A stretch of DNA of 64,000 nt, taken from positions 11,314,146 through 11,378,145 of the forward strand of contig CM038921.1 of the NCBI GenBank assembly GCA_021904315.1, written 5' to 3'. The DNA is from Sphagnum magellanicum (Eukaryota; Streptophyta; Sphagnopsida; Sphagnales; Sphagnaceae). The first letter of the stretch is position 1. Every line of letters begins with the position of its first letter. The notes under the pieces were generated by a model that saw only the letters and a list, made by a program, of their open reading frames with translations, was not told where the DNA came from and did no database searches. Shown here one piece after another: positions 15,264 through 29,425 of the stretch. A program made the translations under genes and the position numbers.

Positions 15264-17908
15264 ACTATGGTAGGGTCTTTTTGTTGCATTGATTTTAATC
15301 TCTTCAAAACTTCAGTTTATTAATTTGTATTATCATCATTTATTATAGGTATAAAATTGACACATAAATACAAGTTTATGTGTTGTGTATATGTTGGATA
15401 AACTTGGTCCAATTTTTTTTTTTAATCTGAATTTTATTTCACAAAAGACAAAAAAAAATAGTTCTAATTTCAAGGAAAAAAGGGTTCCACTTATGCTAGC
15501 TATTATGAGCATCAATGAAATATTGATAGTTAAATTCCTTTTCACCTATATATATATATCCCTTGACCTAACAAGATGATGGTTCAATATGATTTGTTGC
15601 ATGTGAAACAAATCCAATACCATATAGCCTAGGATCAATTTCCACATTGACAAAACAAATATTTATTTATTTTCAAAAACTGAATTCACTTTTCTTTTTT
15701 AAATTATTATATATATTTTTTCCATCATCTACTATAATATTGTGATATGAGTAGTGAAATTATGCATAGTTATAGCCTATGATCATTATGATGATTTTCA
15801 ACATGTCAACTTCATATTTTTCACAAAATTTCATTTCATTATTCGGAGAATTATTTAATGATGAAATTTGACCTTAGGGTAAGGTACGCATGCAAGATTA
15901 TTGTTATGAACACATCATCACACATTCGTGTGGTGGATGTGCATAATGAATTATATTGGAAGTATTCATGATTATTATCATCACTTGAGATGGACATTAC
16001 ATTCTTTTTCTTTTTTCTTTTTCTTTTTTGGTAGATATTAAAGTTATTCGTAAAGTCTCGCGATTAGGGGGTGAGTTCGGCCAGTTTGATCCTGATAGGT
16101 CATGAAATCGAATAACAAAGGGCTGAATTTTAATCAAAATGAAATTAAAGGGCGCAAAACTGGATTTTTCACTGATTTTTTTGGTGCAAAAACTAGTTTC
16201 GTCCCCTATTTTTTTCCTTTTTCCCTGCTTTGACATGTATTATTGTCATAATTACTCTCAAACCTTGTGCATTTAATCCTGAGTTTTAACAATTGATGCC
16301 TTGACTTGAGAAATTTTCATTGTTAAAAGAGGGGTTAAGGGATGAAAAAGGGCCTGGAAGCGAAATGACTTTACGGCTTTCTTTATTGATTATGAATGAT
16401 TCATGTACGATGATGATTTGATGGATTGTCTTTTTAGTATGCAACTTTTAAGGTTTAACAATTGTATCTATCAATTAAAAGTTATGAAAATGTTTTGAGA
16501 CTAATGTTGCCTAATTCTTTCTTTTGGAAAGAATGTTTGGTCTTTGCTTTTGACATTTTAAAAAGTTTCAGCCAATTTTTTGAGTCTAGGTTTGAGTTCA
16601 ATTTTTCAATTTTTAATATTTTGCAATTTTATTTTCAACAATTTTTTTCAAATTAAAAAACCTTTGGGTTCAATTTCAAAATAAGGTCTAATTCCATTTA
16701 CATAGTACACACTCTCCAAAGGTTGAAAATTTTATACCAATGGAGTTTTACAACAAGTTAAAACTGAAATTTTTGAAGGAATTAGGTTTTAAAACAAGTT
16801 AAAACAAAAAATTGTTTTACATCAAATTATAATCAATCATTTTAGCTTTAAATGTGTGTCCTTATTAACTTTTCAAAATTTTCAATGTGTCTACCTTAAA
16901 AGTTTAGCCTACTTGTTGATTTTTCAAAAAAAATCCATTATAAGCACCTTAGAAACCTAAACATGTTTTCAAGAGTTTACTTCCAAAGTTTCAAAAATTA
17001 TTTTTGGTTCTAGCAAAAGACTAGTCCCATTGTCCAAATCCCTTCTCCAATTTGACCAAATAGGTGTTGGGTCAAATTCAAGTCACAAAAACCTAATTCT
17101 TAGGTTTAACACTCTAAACTAAAAAAATCTTTCAACATTGGTCGAGACCATGGAAAATGTATCCTATTTTAACTTTTCATTGGATTAAAAAAATGTCCAA
17201 CTGAAAGTGCATAACTAATTGAAAGTGAGTTGTGTGTTGGATTAAAATTAGACTATTTGTGCCAAGTTAAAATTGAAATGTTTAATGGGTAGTCTTAAAG
17301 TCATAATATGAAATATTTGTCATGTAAGAAATCTAAATTGTTCATCATAAAGTTTTTTTTTTGTGAAGAAAATGTAATGCTTTCCACATATTTCGTTTTT
17401 TTGGGTAGGATTAGTTGTAGTACTTGTAGATCAAAGCCTACCAAAAAAAATCACATTTTCATGGTTCAAAACCTTCCTAAAATGTTCCAATACCTTCCAA
17501 CTTTCTTCTCAACTTTCATTATGACTTGACAAAAAATGAATATAATAGCAACATACAACATTTTTATATTGCCCAAACCCAAAAAAAATTGTTCACACTA
17601 CAAGGTTGTTTTGTTCATTGATTACCATAATATTTTTACTATTATGACATCTTCACAAAAAAGAATTTCATTTCTTCACTTCAACAATAAAAATAAACAT
17701 ATATTAAAACTCCTACAATTAAGGTGGGGGGAAGAATGCCAAGTAATTTTGCACTACTTGTGCACATTACACCACCAATTTTGAGGCAAGCAATCAATAA
17801 TAACATCAAACAAATTTCTAGAAATTTTGACATCGCAAATAATTGTCTTTGAAAACAAAACATGTAATGAAAATAATTTAATGACTATTATAATGGTAAA
17901 AGTACTAT

Positions 17909-17957
<49 letters not shown>

Positions 17958-19070
17958 CTAACCACATTCACACTAATGAATGAATATCATTCCTCAAAAG
18001 GCATGTTGATTTTCATTGATATAGTGTACCCTTCATACTTAAGGTCCATCCACACCAAGGGGTACATCGACCAATTCAAGCTAACCCCACTAACACCATA
18101 TACTTCCTTAATCTAATGGTAAAAAATGGGAACCCTACCTACCTTTGTGTGATAATTAAAATGATGTCGATTTGACATTTTTTGTCATCAACATATCCAC
18201 ACTTGTTGTCAATGGTTTGTGTGACATCATGTCATTCATGAAGTTTTTCCCAATGTTCCACATTTGCACACCATGGTAAATTAATTTTTGTTACACTTTT
18301 TTTCTAATCAATATTTCTATTTATTTTAACTTTGTTCTTCCTCATTAAAAAAAAACTCATTGTCTCTCCCAATTCTTCCACTTTGTTCTTCCTAAATTTG
18401 TCTATGTCTTAACTTTTTTTTCTTTTTCTCACATCAAGTTGTTTTTTGTTCTCACATGTCTTTACTTTAGATCTTTTGCTTTTGTTTTGTCACGTCTATA
18501 ACTCCTAGCTCAATTACATTTACATTTCATTTGCTTGTTTGCTTGACTACTTGATTTTCACTTATGGCAGATGTTCATGATATGCTTGTTGTTTGTTCAT
18601 GTTTACATCTACCCATTTGTTCATTGTTTATGTACATTTACAACTTGTTCATCTACATTTGGACATTGTTGTGTTTGCATCTATAGCTTGCTACTCATCT
18701 ACATCCATAACTTGTTCGTTCATTGTGTTTTTGTTGTCACTTTTGTTTTATTGTATCTAGATAACACTTTCAAATATATGTTTTATCCTACTATGTTTAT
18801 AACACATCCCTTTATATAAAGGCATCAAAGACCATGTTCATCTCATAATAAGCTCGTTTGTCTTATTAATCAATACATTGATAACATTATGTAATACATG
18901 TTAAATCATTTGTTTCTTGTTGTAGATGTTAATGAATTTTTTTTAATAAAAACTAACATTCACATATTTCTTTATGCTACAATTTGTATAGGAGGACAAA
19001 AACACACTCAAAGAAGCTAGAAAGAGTGTTGGGTCATAATCACAATTGCATTTATTATTAATAAATAAAT
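15264..19070. other. AT-rich decayed intergenic DNA
   Basis: No supportable gene on either strand. Only short frames with low-complexity translations. A (TA)n microsatellite lies at 17911-17953. A degenerate stretch at about 18560-18760 repeats TTGTTCAT/ACATCTACAT-type wording. Confidence 0.6.
17911..17953. repeat. (TA)n microsatellite
   Basis: About 21 uninterrupted TA dinucleotides. Confidence 0.97.
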
Positions 19071-19440
19071 AAATCCATTCGAAAACCATGGTAATAAAGG
19101 CAAGTTGTGTTAAATGATTCAATTGAATTTTAACCTATTCAAATTCAAAATTCATTTAATCCAAACTTAAGTTTTGGTTTTAATTAAAGACTTTTGAAAA
19201 TGAAAATATGTGTATCCAATAAAAACAATTTTGTAAAGGACTTTCTTATTTTTCATCTTGCAAAAGCATTTAGATGATTAAAATATTTTACATTTCAAGA
19301 ACCTATTAATCATACTAAAAAAAACATTCACAAATTTCAAATTTTGGAATTTAAATTTTTTAAGAATTCAAAATATGAAACATGATATCAAATTTTTAGT
19401 AGTCCTTTACCACACTTGGACTTCACACTACCAATGATGA
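19071..19440 (+). repeat. Dispersed repeat family B, copy 2
   Basis: Same series of landmarks as the copies at 7861 and 48890: an ACCATGGTAATA block, AAGTTG, TTCAATTGAATTTT, ATTCAAATTCAAAATTC, TTTAATCCA, GACTTTTGAAAATG, then ACAATTTTGTAAAGGA. Same orientation as the other copies. Old and heavily diverged. Confidence 0.6.
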
Positions 19441-22400
19441 TCAATTGATATAAGGTCAAAAGAGTAATATACTTAAATTTTATTTAAATAAATTATTCAA
19501 AATATATAATTACCAGACATTGGTAATCCATGATCATATTTGAATTGTCCATGAAATCATTTTCACTTCCATTAATTTTAAAATATTAGATTTAATTTTC
19601 ATCTACATAAAACAATAACATTTATAACACCCATGATGTTCTTTTCAACACCCCTCATTACCTCAAAGCAATTTTTTTTGGGGCCTTTCCAACATCCCCA
19701 ACATCCTTCCTACCATACTTTCTATTGATCCCTAGTTCAAAAATATATAAAATATAAAACATTTTCAACCTTGGTGCCCACAATGGCCCCGATGTACTTA
19801 ATGTCCAACCTCATGCCATTGGTTTTTTTTTAGTGTCTTTTTTCAACACCCTTAATATTATTTGTTGTCATTTTGTCATTCCTTGTTGACGTTGCCATCT
19901 TTTTGTTATTCCCCATCCTTCATTGTCCTTGAAGTGGTATGGATGTGTTTTTGTTGTTGACTAAACTTAGGTCATCCCCAAACCAAAACATTCCATCAAT
20001 TTGAATTTTGATTAAAGATATTTGGATTTGTTAAGTTAACATTTCATATTGGGATTTTTTTTAGAACCTTGGCCTAACAATAATCATAATGGGTTAAAGC
20101 CTCAAGAAACTTTTGAAATGTTAAACATGCCAAATCTTCACAAATTCTAAAAAAAGACCAAAGTTGAAAGGGAAAATATATTATATTGAATTGAAGAAAA
20201 AAAAATTAAAAGAAGGGGAAAAAAAAAAAAAAAAAAACCCCCATTCCAAGGAGAAGATGGTTAGAAGTGACAAATTAAAATTTTCACCTTCGAGTCTTGT
20301 GTTAAGGTGATATTAAAAATTTATTAATTGCCACTTCTCATTGAATATTAATGAATTTGATTTTTAAAATGAAAATTTCAAGTCTAATTAATTTCATAAA
20401 CATAACATTGATCAAAATACTATAAACTTGTCAACTTTGATAAAATGTTGTGATAGATATTACATCTTCAATGTTGATATAAATATATTTTAAATTTTGA
20501 TTAAAAGATGTCCATGAAAATAATACCAAAAAATTTAATTTGAGATTTAATGGTTAATGGTTTTATATTTGATTTAATGAATAAAATATGACTAATGTAA
20601 ATTAATTGTCATATTCTTAAGTTTGAAATATTATTTAATCTTGAATTCTTTTTTTTTGTTTAAAATTTGGAACTACAACGGAATTTATTTATTTATTTGT
20701 GAATTTGATTTTCAATACCAATTAACAGTTACAATCATGTTAAATTAAGTGTTACAACTTGTTGGAATTATGTAATTTATGAGAATTAGTCAATATTGAA
20801 TCCATTCAAAATGTCTAGATATAAAATGTGATTTAATGGTTTAAAATATATCAATACATATTTTTTCATATAAAACAAAATATTGAAATTTATAACACAA
20901 TTTGCAATCATGATGTGTGGGTCAAAAAATGTAATTGTAATTTAACATTCATCTTTTAAAGCATAAATAATGTATTATTTGATAAGCTAGTAAGTTTTAA
21001 ACTATAGTTGTTAAATGAAAAAGTGAAACACAAATGCATTTGAAAGCAAATCATGCATGTTTAAATAACAACATGCACAAAACAAATTCAAAGTTTCAAA
21101 ACCTTGTTGTGATACATAGTTCTAGTAGGTCGACAAACATACAATTTATAGTTAATATGGAATCGATATAGCCAAAATATTAAATCTTTGAATGATGTAA
21201 AATTTGAAATCAAGAGTTAAACTTTGAACATGTTTCAACTATTTTTAAAATGAGAATTTTTTATAATTAAAAAATTAAAAAAAAATTGATCAAGTTTTAT
21301 GGTTTAAAAAGTTTTGCCCTTGTCAAGTTACACTCAATTTGCAAGCATTGGTATATTGCCCACAAATTAGATCCTTTTTTTCTAATCTTATTTTTTCTCA
21401 CCTTTTTATTTTCTTTTTTCCTTCTTGTAAATCTTTTTTGGAAACAAGTCATCCATCCTCCTACATGCATATAATTCAATTAATGACACACATTGAAAGA
21501 AAGTTGCAACCCTTACAACATATTCATGGGATGTAAGAAACGCACATGATTTAATACAATCATAAAAAATTTAATTTTGCCTAAATATTTTTTATTAATG
21601 TAATAAACCAACTTTAACACGTTTTTGTAAAATAATTAATGAATTTCGAAATTTTTATGTCACAAAATTTTTTAATCTTGAATATTCCAAGAGAATATGC
21701 ATTTTCCTTCACAATTTTTTGTTCTTTGAAAAAGTAAATATGAAAATTACAATTTTTTCACAAATAATATAATAAGTGTAAAAAATTCCAAATTATTACA
21801 AAAATAAAATAAAATGTAAATATGAAAATGATATCCATACATAATAGATTATGCAACAAACAAAATGGTTTGTTTTCTTCTATTATGTTATATTTGTAAA
21901 AGATACAAAGATCACCAAATGAGTTTAAAAAGACATACAATCCATTTGATTTCATCAAGTCTTGTTTTATAGCAACATTTTCACCTTTTATCCCATTCGA
22001 CAATGTCAATAATAATTTTAAAGGCTTTCATAAGTTAGAAGCATATTTAGATTCATATAATAAGAAATTGTTATTTTTATATTATAAGTTTATTAGGTTT
22101 ATTTTTAATCCATTAATTTTTTCAATTTTTTTTTTTCACATAATGCACACATAATGAGCTGAGCATCACTTATTATGTAACATTTTAAATAAGTACAGAT
22201 CATAGTGAAAGAGAAAAAATATGTAGACACCCAAACATACAAAATTCACCAAAAAAATGTTCCATTAGAAATCACAATCAACAAGATAAAAACACAACTT
22301 TACACAATTTTAATATCTTTAATTTTATGGTTAACCTTCATTCTTGTTATGTGTTTGAACTACATTTTCATGGAATCATTACATGATTTGACATTTGCTC

Positions 22401-22890
22401 CCTCTTGCCTTGTGCGCATACAACTTTCACATGATATTTACATAATTATAAAAAATCACAATAATTTGTATAATTATGACTTATGAAACAAAAAAAGAAG
22501 TAAACAAGAGATTATGTACCATGCATAATATCAAAATGACTCCATCATTGTTGTTTTCACATGCTAAAGATATTTTTCCATTTTTGCCTTTTGCATTAAC
22601 ATCAGTTGTTAACAATCTTTTGAATAATATCAACATATCCACATGAAGTTTAATTAGACAACACATATTCATACGTCAATGACATGACATGTTGAAATAA
22701 CTTTGATGTAAATGAATTTCAGTCAAAGGTTAACAATGATATGATGCAATGTGTAACATCCAATAAATCCTCCTTATTGCATCAAGACTAAAACCATTGG
22801 AAAAACAAGGATAAAACAAATATCCTTATGGAGAAAGATTTTGTTTAAATGCTCTTGAAATGAGAAACACTAATTCATTCTTATATGAAG
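19441..22890. other. AT-rich decayed intergenic DNA
   Basis: No supportable gene. Frames of 60-93 codons are all A/T-driven. A G/A-rich homopolymer patch lies at about 20205-20240. Confidence 0.6.
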
Positions 22891-23235
22891 TTGAAGTATG
22901 GACAACATCACAATGTATTTTGAATTGAATTTAGATTTCATTGAATTGAAGTCAAATACATTGAATGGAATTTGAATTCAATTCAATTCAAATTCAATTG
23001 ACGACAAATGATATGCGAATTGAAGGAGAAAGTATTCAAAATCTTCTTGTGAATATGGAGTTGGGAAAAAAACTTTAAAAAGACACAACTCTAAAAAGAC
23101 ACCTTTTCATGCCTCTTCACTAGGGAATGGGCTAAACAAACTCTAGTTTATAAATGTCCAACGTACAATAACTTATGAACCTAAAATCCTCCTCCTTAAA
23201 CCAATTCCAATGTTCATCATCACAAAAATGTAATT
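22891..23235 (+). repeat. Dispersed repeat family A, copy 1
   Basis: Aligns by eye with about 37370-37690. Shared order: GAATTGAATT, a TTGAATGGAATT block, AATTCAATTGA, then CTCTTCACTAGGGAAT (copy 2 CTCTTTACTTGGGAAT), CTAAA, TTTAGTTT-like, TCCAA.GGACAA.G-like, AAACCAATTCCAATG-like and CATCATCA. Copy 2 lies inside a candidate TIR element, which suggests this copy is a degenerate remnant of the same family. Confidence 0.5.
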
Positions 23236-23667
23236 AAGTAATGTACATGATGTATAAAAAAAATTTGTAACTTATAATAGAACCTGAACTCTCAAATAGT
23301 GAACATATTTTGGTATGATTTGAAATTGTGATAAAATTTCAAAACAAAATACAAAATCTACACATTTTTAAAAATTCATATTTATACAACAAGTATTAGT
23401 AATGCACAACATGTGATATATTGGAGCAACTATAAGCATATTTAATTCCTAATTGTAGAATAATTCATTTAATTTTTCCTTTTTATGAAAATGTTATTTT
23501 TGGGCTACAAGACGCACAATCTTTATATAAAATAATTTCATAGGCTCCCTTGAGTGCATTTGGACCTGTATACACAATAGCTTGCAACTCATGTTTTAAA
23601 AAATTATTGGGCTCAAACATTGGGTGAAACTAAAGAACATTGTTTCATTATCCATTTTATTTGTACC

Positions 23668-24040
23668 TAGGGGTGAAAACACACTACAAGGAGGGCCACT
23701 TTAAGTAAGAAAATGTATTTTTTTTCAATGGATTTTGTATTATTTGGGGGTCAAATTTTCTTTGATTTCATCTAGTGTTTTGATAGACATGTAAAATAGA
23801 TTTTTATACAAAGGATTTCAATATAATTCTTGTTATCTTTCGAATGAAAGTGATTTTTCAACAATTTGTTTTTCAACATAGTTATGTTTGTTTGAATGAA
23901 AAACCTTGTCCAAATGTTTTTGTGAAATCACATGAATAAAACTTTTCATATGAAATTGAAATGGTACAATCAACTCATATTCAATATATGACTAAATATT
24001 TCATAAAGTTTTTGGCTACCATAATGTGCTTTCACCCCTA
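23668..24040. mobile_element. hAT-like MITE
   Basis: A 373-bp segment bounded by terminal inverted repeats: TAGGGGTGAAAACACA on the left and the complement of TAGGGGTGAAAGCACA on the right, with weaker matching further in. TAGGGGTG ends are typical of hAT elements. No clear 8-bp target duplication is visible, so the class is inferred from the ends only. No coding capacity. Confidence 0.55.
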
Positions 24041-24060
24041 AATAAAATAATCAACACTAG

Positions 24061-24691
24061 TGGGACCCGTGACCTTCGGACACCCGTGGCTATGCCACTC
24101 CAGCCACCCCGAACGCGCAGTGGTCCCGATCGACGTTGTGCGGGTATCAGAACCAGCCGTGTGTACCCTCATGTTATCAGTCCGGGTATTTACTCTCTTA
24201 CCCAATGTGAGAAAACCCAAAACCCCGGTTTTGACACTTTGAACCTTAGTTCCCAAAAGTTTTGGAAATTTCCGAAAACACGTTCCTCTATATAATCGTC
24301 AGTTCTTTCGGTAGTGGGGGGGGGGGGGGGGGGGGGGAGGGAAGGTTTTTATATCCGCCTCTGGTGCGGTGGGAGAGGGATGCGATCCGACCATCATTCC
24401 TACCCTTCGAACAGCTGCAATGTTTTGTGGAGACGGTTTGTACACGGAAACCGTGGTGGTCCAACCCCCGTCACATACTGACACCGGTCACCTGCTGCTT
24501 CACTGGCCTCTCCCTCCCCCACCCCCCAAAACCCCATCATAGACTGACAGACCCACAGTTGGACTCTATCATCTGGGTCTTGTTCACACTTGTGCTGACT
24601 GACTGACTGACTAACTGACTGACGTAGTGAATTAATATATAGGATTGGCACCATAATTTTTGGATGATTAAACCATCATTTGACATTGCAA
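24061..24691. mobile_element. Candidate solo LTR (fossil)
   Basis: A GC-rich 631-bp island in AT-rich DNA. It starts TGGGACCC and is flanked on both sides by ACTAG (24056-24060 and 24692-24696), the size of duplication expected for an LTR element. A TATA-like CTATATAA lies near 24290, followed by a G-run of about 20 bases and a TGAC/CTGA microsatellite near 24592-24622. The right end is not a clean CA, so the assignment is tentative. No internal retroelement genes flank it. Confidence 0.35.
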
Positions 24692-27600
24692 ACTAGTTGA
24701 AGCCTTTGAAAGCAAAGTGCAAAGTACAAGCTTGATATTTTAGTCAAGGTCATAGTCGCATATGTGTTATTTAAAAGTTAATGGAAAATGTTAATTTGTT
24801 GATGTCCAATGATTTTTTTATAATAATAAGATCTACAATATTACCCTCGTCTTTTTCAAGATTCACAACAATAATCTAACGTTGTTTTCATTAAAAGTAA
24901 TTACATGGTTTTTTAGTGCTAAAATGGAGGCAATAATCATGTTTTAATTCTCACGAGATTTAGTAATCTTCCATTTATTTAATTTAGTTGTTGTTGGTAT
25001 TCATTTTGCCATCATTAAACCTATGCACTCATTTAATGAAAATAACTACTACTACATAAAACTAGAGGTTACAACATTGTTTGTTGAAAGTTGTTCATGT
25101 TTGGAATTTTTGATTCACTTGGTCACGGGATTTCTTGGGAAGTCAATGATGTATACAATCATGTCTTCCAAAGATTTGGTAAGTCATGGCCTTAGTTTTG
25201 AATTCAAGTGACCAAAGCGAGGGCAAGATAAGGGCAGTCTACGAGAAAGGTCCAAAGCAAGGAAAGATTTTAAACAAAAAAGGGTAGAAAAAACAAAACA
25301 AATTAAATTAAAAAGATAGAAAAAAGGCCACAAAATAAAAGAAAAATTGGGAGAAGAAAACAAAAAAGAACAAAAGAACAACCAAACAACATTTTTTAAA
25401 GCAAATACTTCAATCCCTATAATATGGATGGGTAGGGCTCACATGTCCATGATGCCCTATTTACTTTTGAAGTTCAATTGTTCTTAATTATTTGGAAGGT
25501 CATAAAATTATAAACTCAATAGAGCGCATGGATGGGTTTTCACCATACTTCCACCCAATTGGATGTTACTTTATTGATTTTATACAAGAATTATATAAAT
25601 TTTTAGTGGAGATACCTATTCTTTCCCCCCTACTTTCCCATGCTTCTTCTTTGCAACTTATTGCAACATGGATGAAACACAATAAAAGTGAAAAAAAAAA
25701 ATCATATTTTCAAGTTGGAGATAGTTGTCAAGAATCCACAAGATAGTATTGAAATTGCAACATAGATCAAAATCAAGGCAAATGTATTCATGAACGTGAT
25801 GAAAGGATTTACCATGATTGAAAGACAAGTGAGATTTGGAGCATTACAAAATGTAGTTTTGGAATCTATTTAGGTTTAAATAAACATGTTATGAATGAAA
25901 CCTGTACATGTTTGCTCACAATGTTCCTTATTAATTGAAATTGGTTGTAGTTCAAATGGAAATTGCAATGTAAAATCATTGAAAAGTTGCATAATCTTAA
26001 TCATCAAAGTTTTTTTTTTAAAAAAATTCACAACTCAGATGCCTCGTAACAATTGTATGTAGTGTTCCAAATTGTATCCATATGTGTTGTCATACACATT
26101 GAACTAGCATATAGATATGTTGGACGATTTGATGGATTGTCTTTCTTGAGCATCATCCCAATAACATGAATAGGGCCCAAAATGACATCAACCATGCAAT
26201 TCTATGTTTGGTTGATTTATGCATTTGTCATCTTAGTGCACTCATGTTGTTGTGTTTGAACTTTTTCCTATGCCTATGACATGTGCTATTCAATCTCAAG
26301 GTTTATTAAATGGATTTTATTGATTGATTCTTCCAACACTTTATTCACTCTTTTGGTGACTTCCACCATATAGTTGTATGTAATAGATGTTTTCCTTTTG
26401 ACATCTATTTCCATAATGTAATTGTTATACCAAACATAAAAAGAGTTTTGCTAATGGTTATCACAAATTCATCATAGTTTTTTTTTGAGTCAAATCTTCA
26501 TTAAAAATGCTATTGTATAAATGTATTGGTTGCTTTAAATAATCAATTGGCAATGTGCAAACTTAGTTGGAATTCTTAAGGGGGGTTCATGTGGTTTCAC
26601 TGACATTTCATCTTGGGGTACAAATGGCAAGGGGGATGCTGAATTAGCCATCTTGCATTACTAGTTCTTGGAAAAAATAAAATTCCATGTTTTCTTCAAG
26701 ATGGTCTTTTTCACCATTGTCTCCTACATATCTATTGGAATTTGTTTTGGAGTTAAACATCAAGAGACATAGACACATCATCACAAACATGAGGAGGTCT
26801 TACCATGGTTTTATTGTCCATGAATAAATCAATCAACTTGTAAATATTTTGTTTTAACATGTTGTGGAAGATTCAAAGCTCCCTTTTGATCATGGGGTAT
26901 TGAATCATGCAATATTTTGTGTTGTGTCTAGTTTGATTCATATAATCAAAGTATTTGAAATCCGCATACATAGGCATCCAAATTTGTCTTTTCAAACAAT
27001 TTTGTTACTTTGCAAATGTGAGTGATATCTTGAAGTTATTACACATGAAGTCTTTTTTCAATTGGATGTTGTAGACTCAAATGGTTTTAAGGATCTATTG
27101 TATCCAACTACAATGAATTCATGTCTCTTTGCTCAAAAGAATGCTATTGCTTCCTAGTTTCCCGATCAAGTAAAAATCGCTTGCTTTGGATGTCACAAGT
27201 GGAATTTGACAATGTTTAGATTTTAACTTGTCTTTTTTTCCTTTTAAAATTCAAGTTGATGAACGCCTTTTCACGATCCTAGGTGTGATTAGAAGAAGTA
27301 CATGGTTTCTTAGATGTTTGGCATCTTAATTCTTTTGGAATCTTAATTCTTTTGGAATTAAGAAAACATGAAAGACTACATAATTAAGTTGAATATCAAT
27401 TTTTTGTCAATTCTAAGGAAATATGAATGAGAAAAATGAACTCACTTAGATTGATGTTTTCTTGTTGTGCTTGTTGTGTAGGTTCATGTTTGAAGATTCT
27501 TCATGTCTTTCCAAAAAAAATTAATAAGAAGTTTTATGTAGATAATTTTAGTAGAGTAGAGTTGTGACACACAAAATCTTGATGCAAAAGAAAATTCATA

Positions 27601-28155
27601 GCAAATAGTGGTAGATGTAAAAGTTGCAAGAATGTTGTAGAACGTATTTAACTTGTACACAAAAGTGCAAGGAAATAAGGGTGAGGAGGAACAAAGTTGT
27701 GGTGGTTGTAATGGATGATAAAAATTAAACTTTTGACTTACCACAAACTCATTTATTCATTTTTTATGTTGTTAGTTTAACATTGACATTTGTGTTAGAA
27801 TTCTCAAAAATAGAATGTTATTCTACCATGTCACAAATATATATGTAAAACTACATTAACATATATGTAACTTTTTTGTCGCATAAAATTTCATGTAAGA
27901 TTTTTATGTTAGTGTTTTCATTAGGTGGACACTTGTGTTGTTCTTTTATCTCAAACTTAACATTAAGTTTAAGCATGAATTGGCATGTAAGCATTGTTAA
28001 TAATACATTCACTGCATTATGATGATGGCAAATGGTAGAACAAGTAAAAGGTTCCAAAGGTGAAATTAACAATTTATTTTGAAGTAACATTTTTTGAACT
28101 CAAATATTTACCATCATGGCAAGGTGAAAAACATAAGTTTAAAATATTAACTAGT
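24692..28155. other. AT-rich decayed intergenic DNA
   Basis: No supportable gene. The stretch from about 25.9 to 27.3 kb is slightly more complex on the minus strand and may be an old transposon, but no motif could be placed. A 19-bp tandem duplication (TCTTAATTCTTTTGGAA type) lies near 27328-27362. Confidence 0.5.
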
Positions 28156-28564
28156 TTAAGGTGGGTTCACGCTTGGTGTTAAGGCCCCTGGTATTACCTA
28201 CCTTAACATTGAATAACATTTCAAATGATACAAAAAAAAATCATGATGCTGCCATCAACTATGATGGTAGTTATCATTAAACTAGGTTGTCCACACCCAC
28301 TTGTTATTGGCCACCAAAGATGTTAGTACCTTGGTACCTTTGTGGCATGAATCGGCATGGTGTTCACACATGGTGGTATTTAGAACTTTTGCAAACTCGC
28401 CATAATGTACGTGCAATTAAAATAAATAATGGTTTTTTCTTAACATCATTACCTTTTTACTCATCCTCACACTTCCCTTGGACCTTCCTACTTCTCCTTC
28501 ATCCTCACACTTCCCTCTCATTCCCTTTTCTTGTTGCATTGTTAGCTTCCCCTCTTGCACCTTT

Positions 28565-29280
28565 GTTTGCTATAACGAATGTGGGTTTTTCGAAGTAATG
28601 TTTTAAATTGCAACAATATCATCTTCATTTTTTATGCTTTTAACTTTTACATTTTATTTCTTTATTTCTTTTGGCTTTTTGTGTTTGTTGCTTTCATGAC
28701 CATGAAAAATGCTTTCATGCTTTCATCCCAATTTTTCACTACTCATGCCTTCATCCAATTTTTCATTATAGAATGTTTTAACGTGTAAGAAGATTATTTC
28801 AAATTTGATTATTTCAACTCCTTTTACATTATTTTTTGTTAAAGTAGATGTTTTCAACATGACGCTCTAAAATGCAACAAGACCATCTTCAATTTTGATT
28901 TGGCTGAAACCTAAAACCTTTTTTACACATATTGATAATTTTTAGTTTATGTGTTGTTTGTTGTAACGAATGCAAGTTTTTCCATTATGACGGTATGAAG
29001 TGTGATGAGATCATCTTCAATGTCCATACTTTTGATTACTTTTACAATATCATTTTTAATGTCATTTTTTTTCAATTAGTTGTGCATCTTGTTTTTCACT
29101 TTTAGTTGTTCATTTGTTGTAACAAGTGCAAGTTTTTCCAACGTGACACTAAAACCTGACAATTAGATCATCTTCAATATTGTTTATGCTTTTAATTCTT
29201 TGATCAAATTTTTAATTTTTGGTTTTGGGACATGCTTGTTTGCAGTGTGAGTGTGTTTTTCCATTGCGGTGCCTAGTTTC
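28565..29280. repeat. Degenerate subterminal tandem repeats
   Basis: Roughly five diverged units near the left end of the Harbinger element, spaced about 100-150 bp. Recurring pieces are a GTTGTAACGAATGCAAG block, TTTTTCCA, a TGACG/ATGCAACAAGA block and ATCATCTTCAAT. Subterminal repeats of this type often bind transposase or the Myb-like partner. Confidence 0.55.
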
Positions 29281-29425
29281 AATTATTTTGTTTTTCTTTT
29301 GGCTTTTAATGTTTGTTGCTATGAGTGTAGGTATAAGATCATGTTCAATTGCACCAACTTCCTTGTTATATTCGAGCTTGCACTAAACTATTCAACTTTT
29401 ATGGTGTTCACCTTTCATAACTTGC

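Noticed and set aside
26100-27300. Possible transposon coding relic on the minus strand
   Set aside because: Some stretches look more complex than the surroundings, but no catalytic or DNA-binding block could be placed in any frame.
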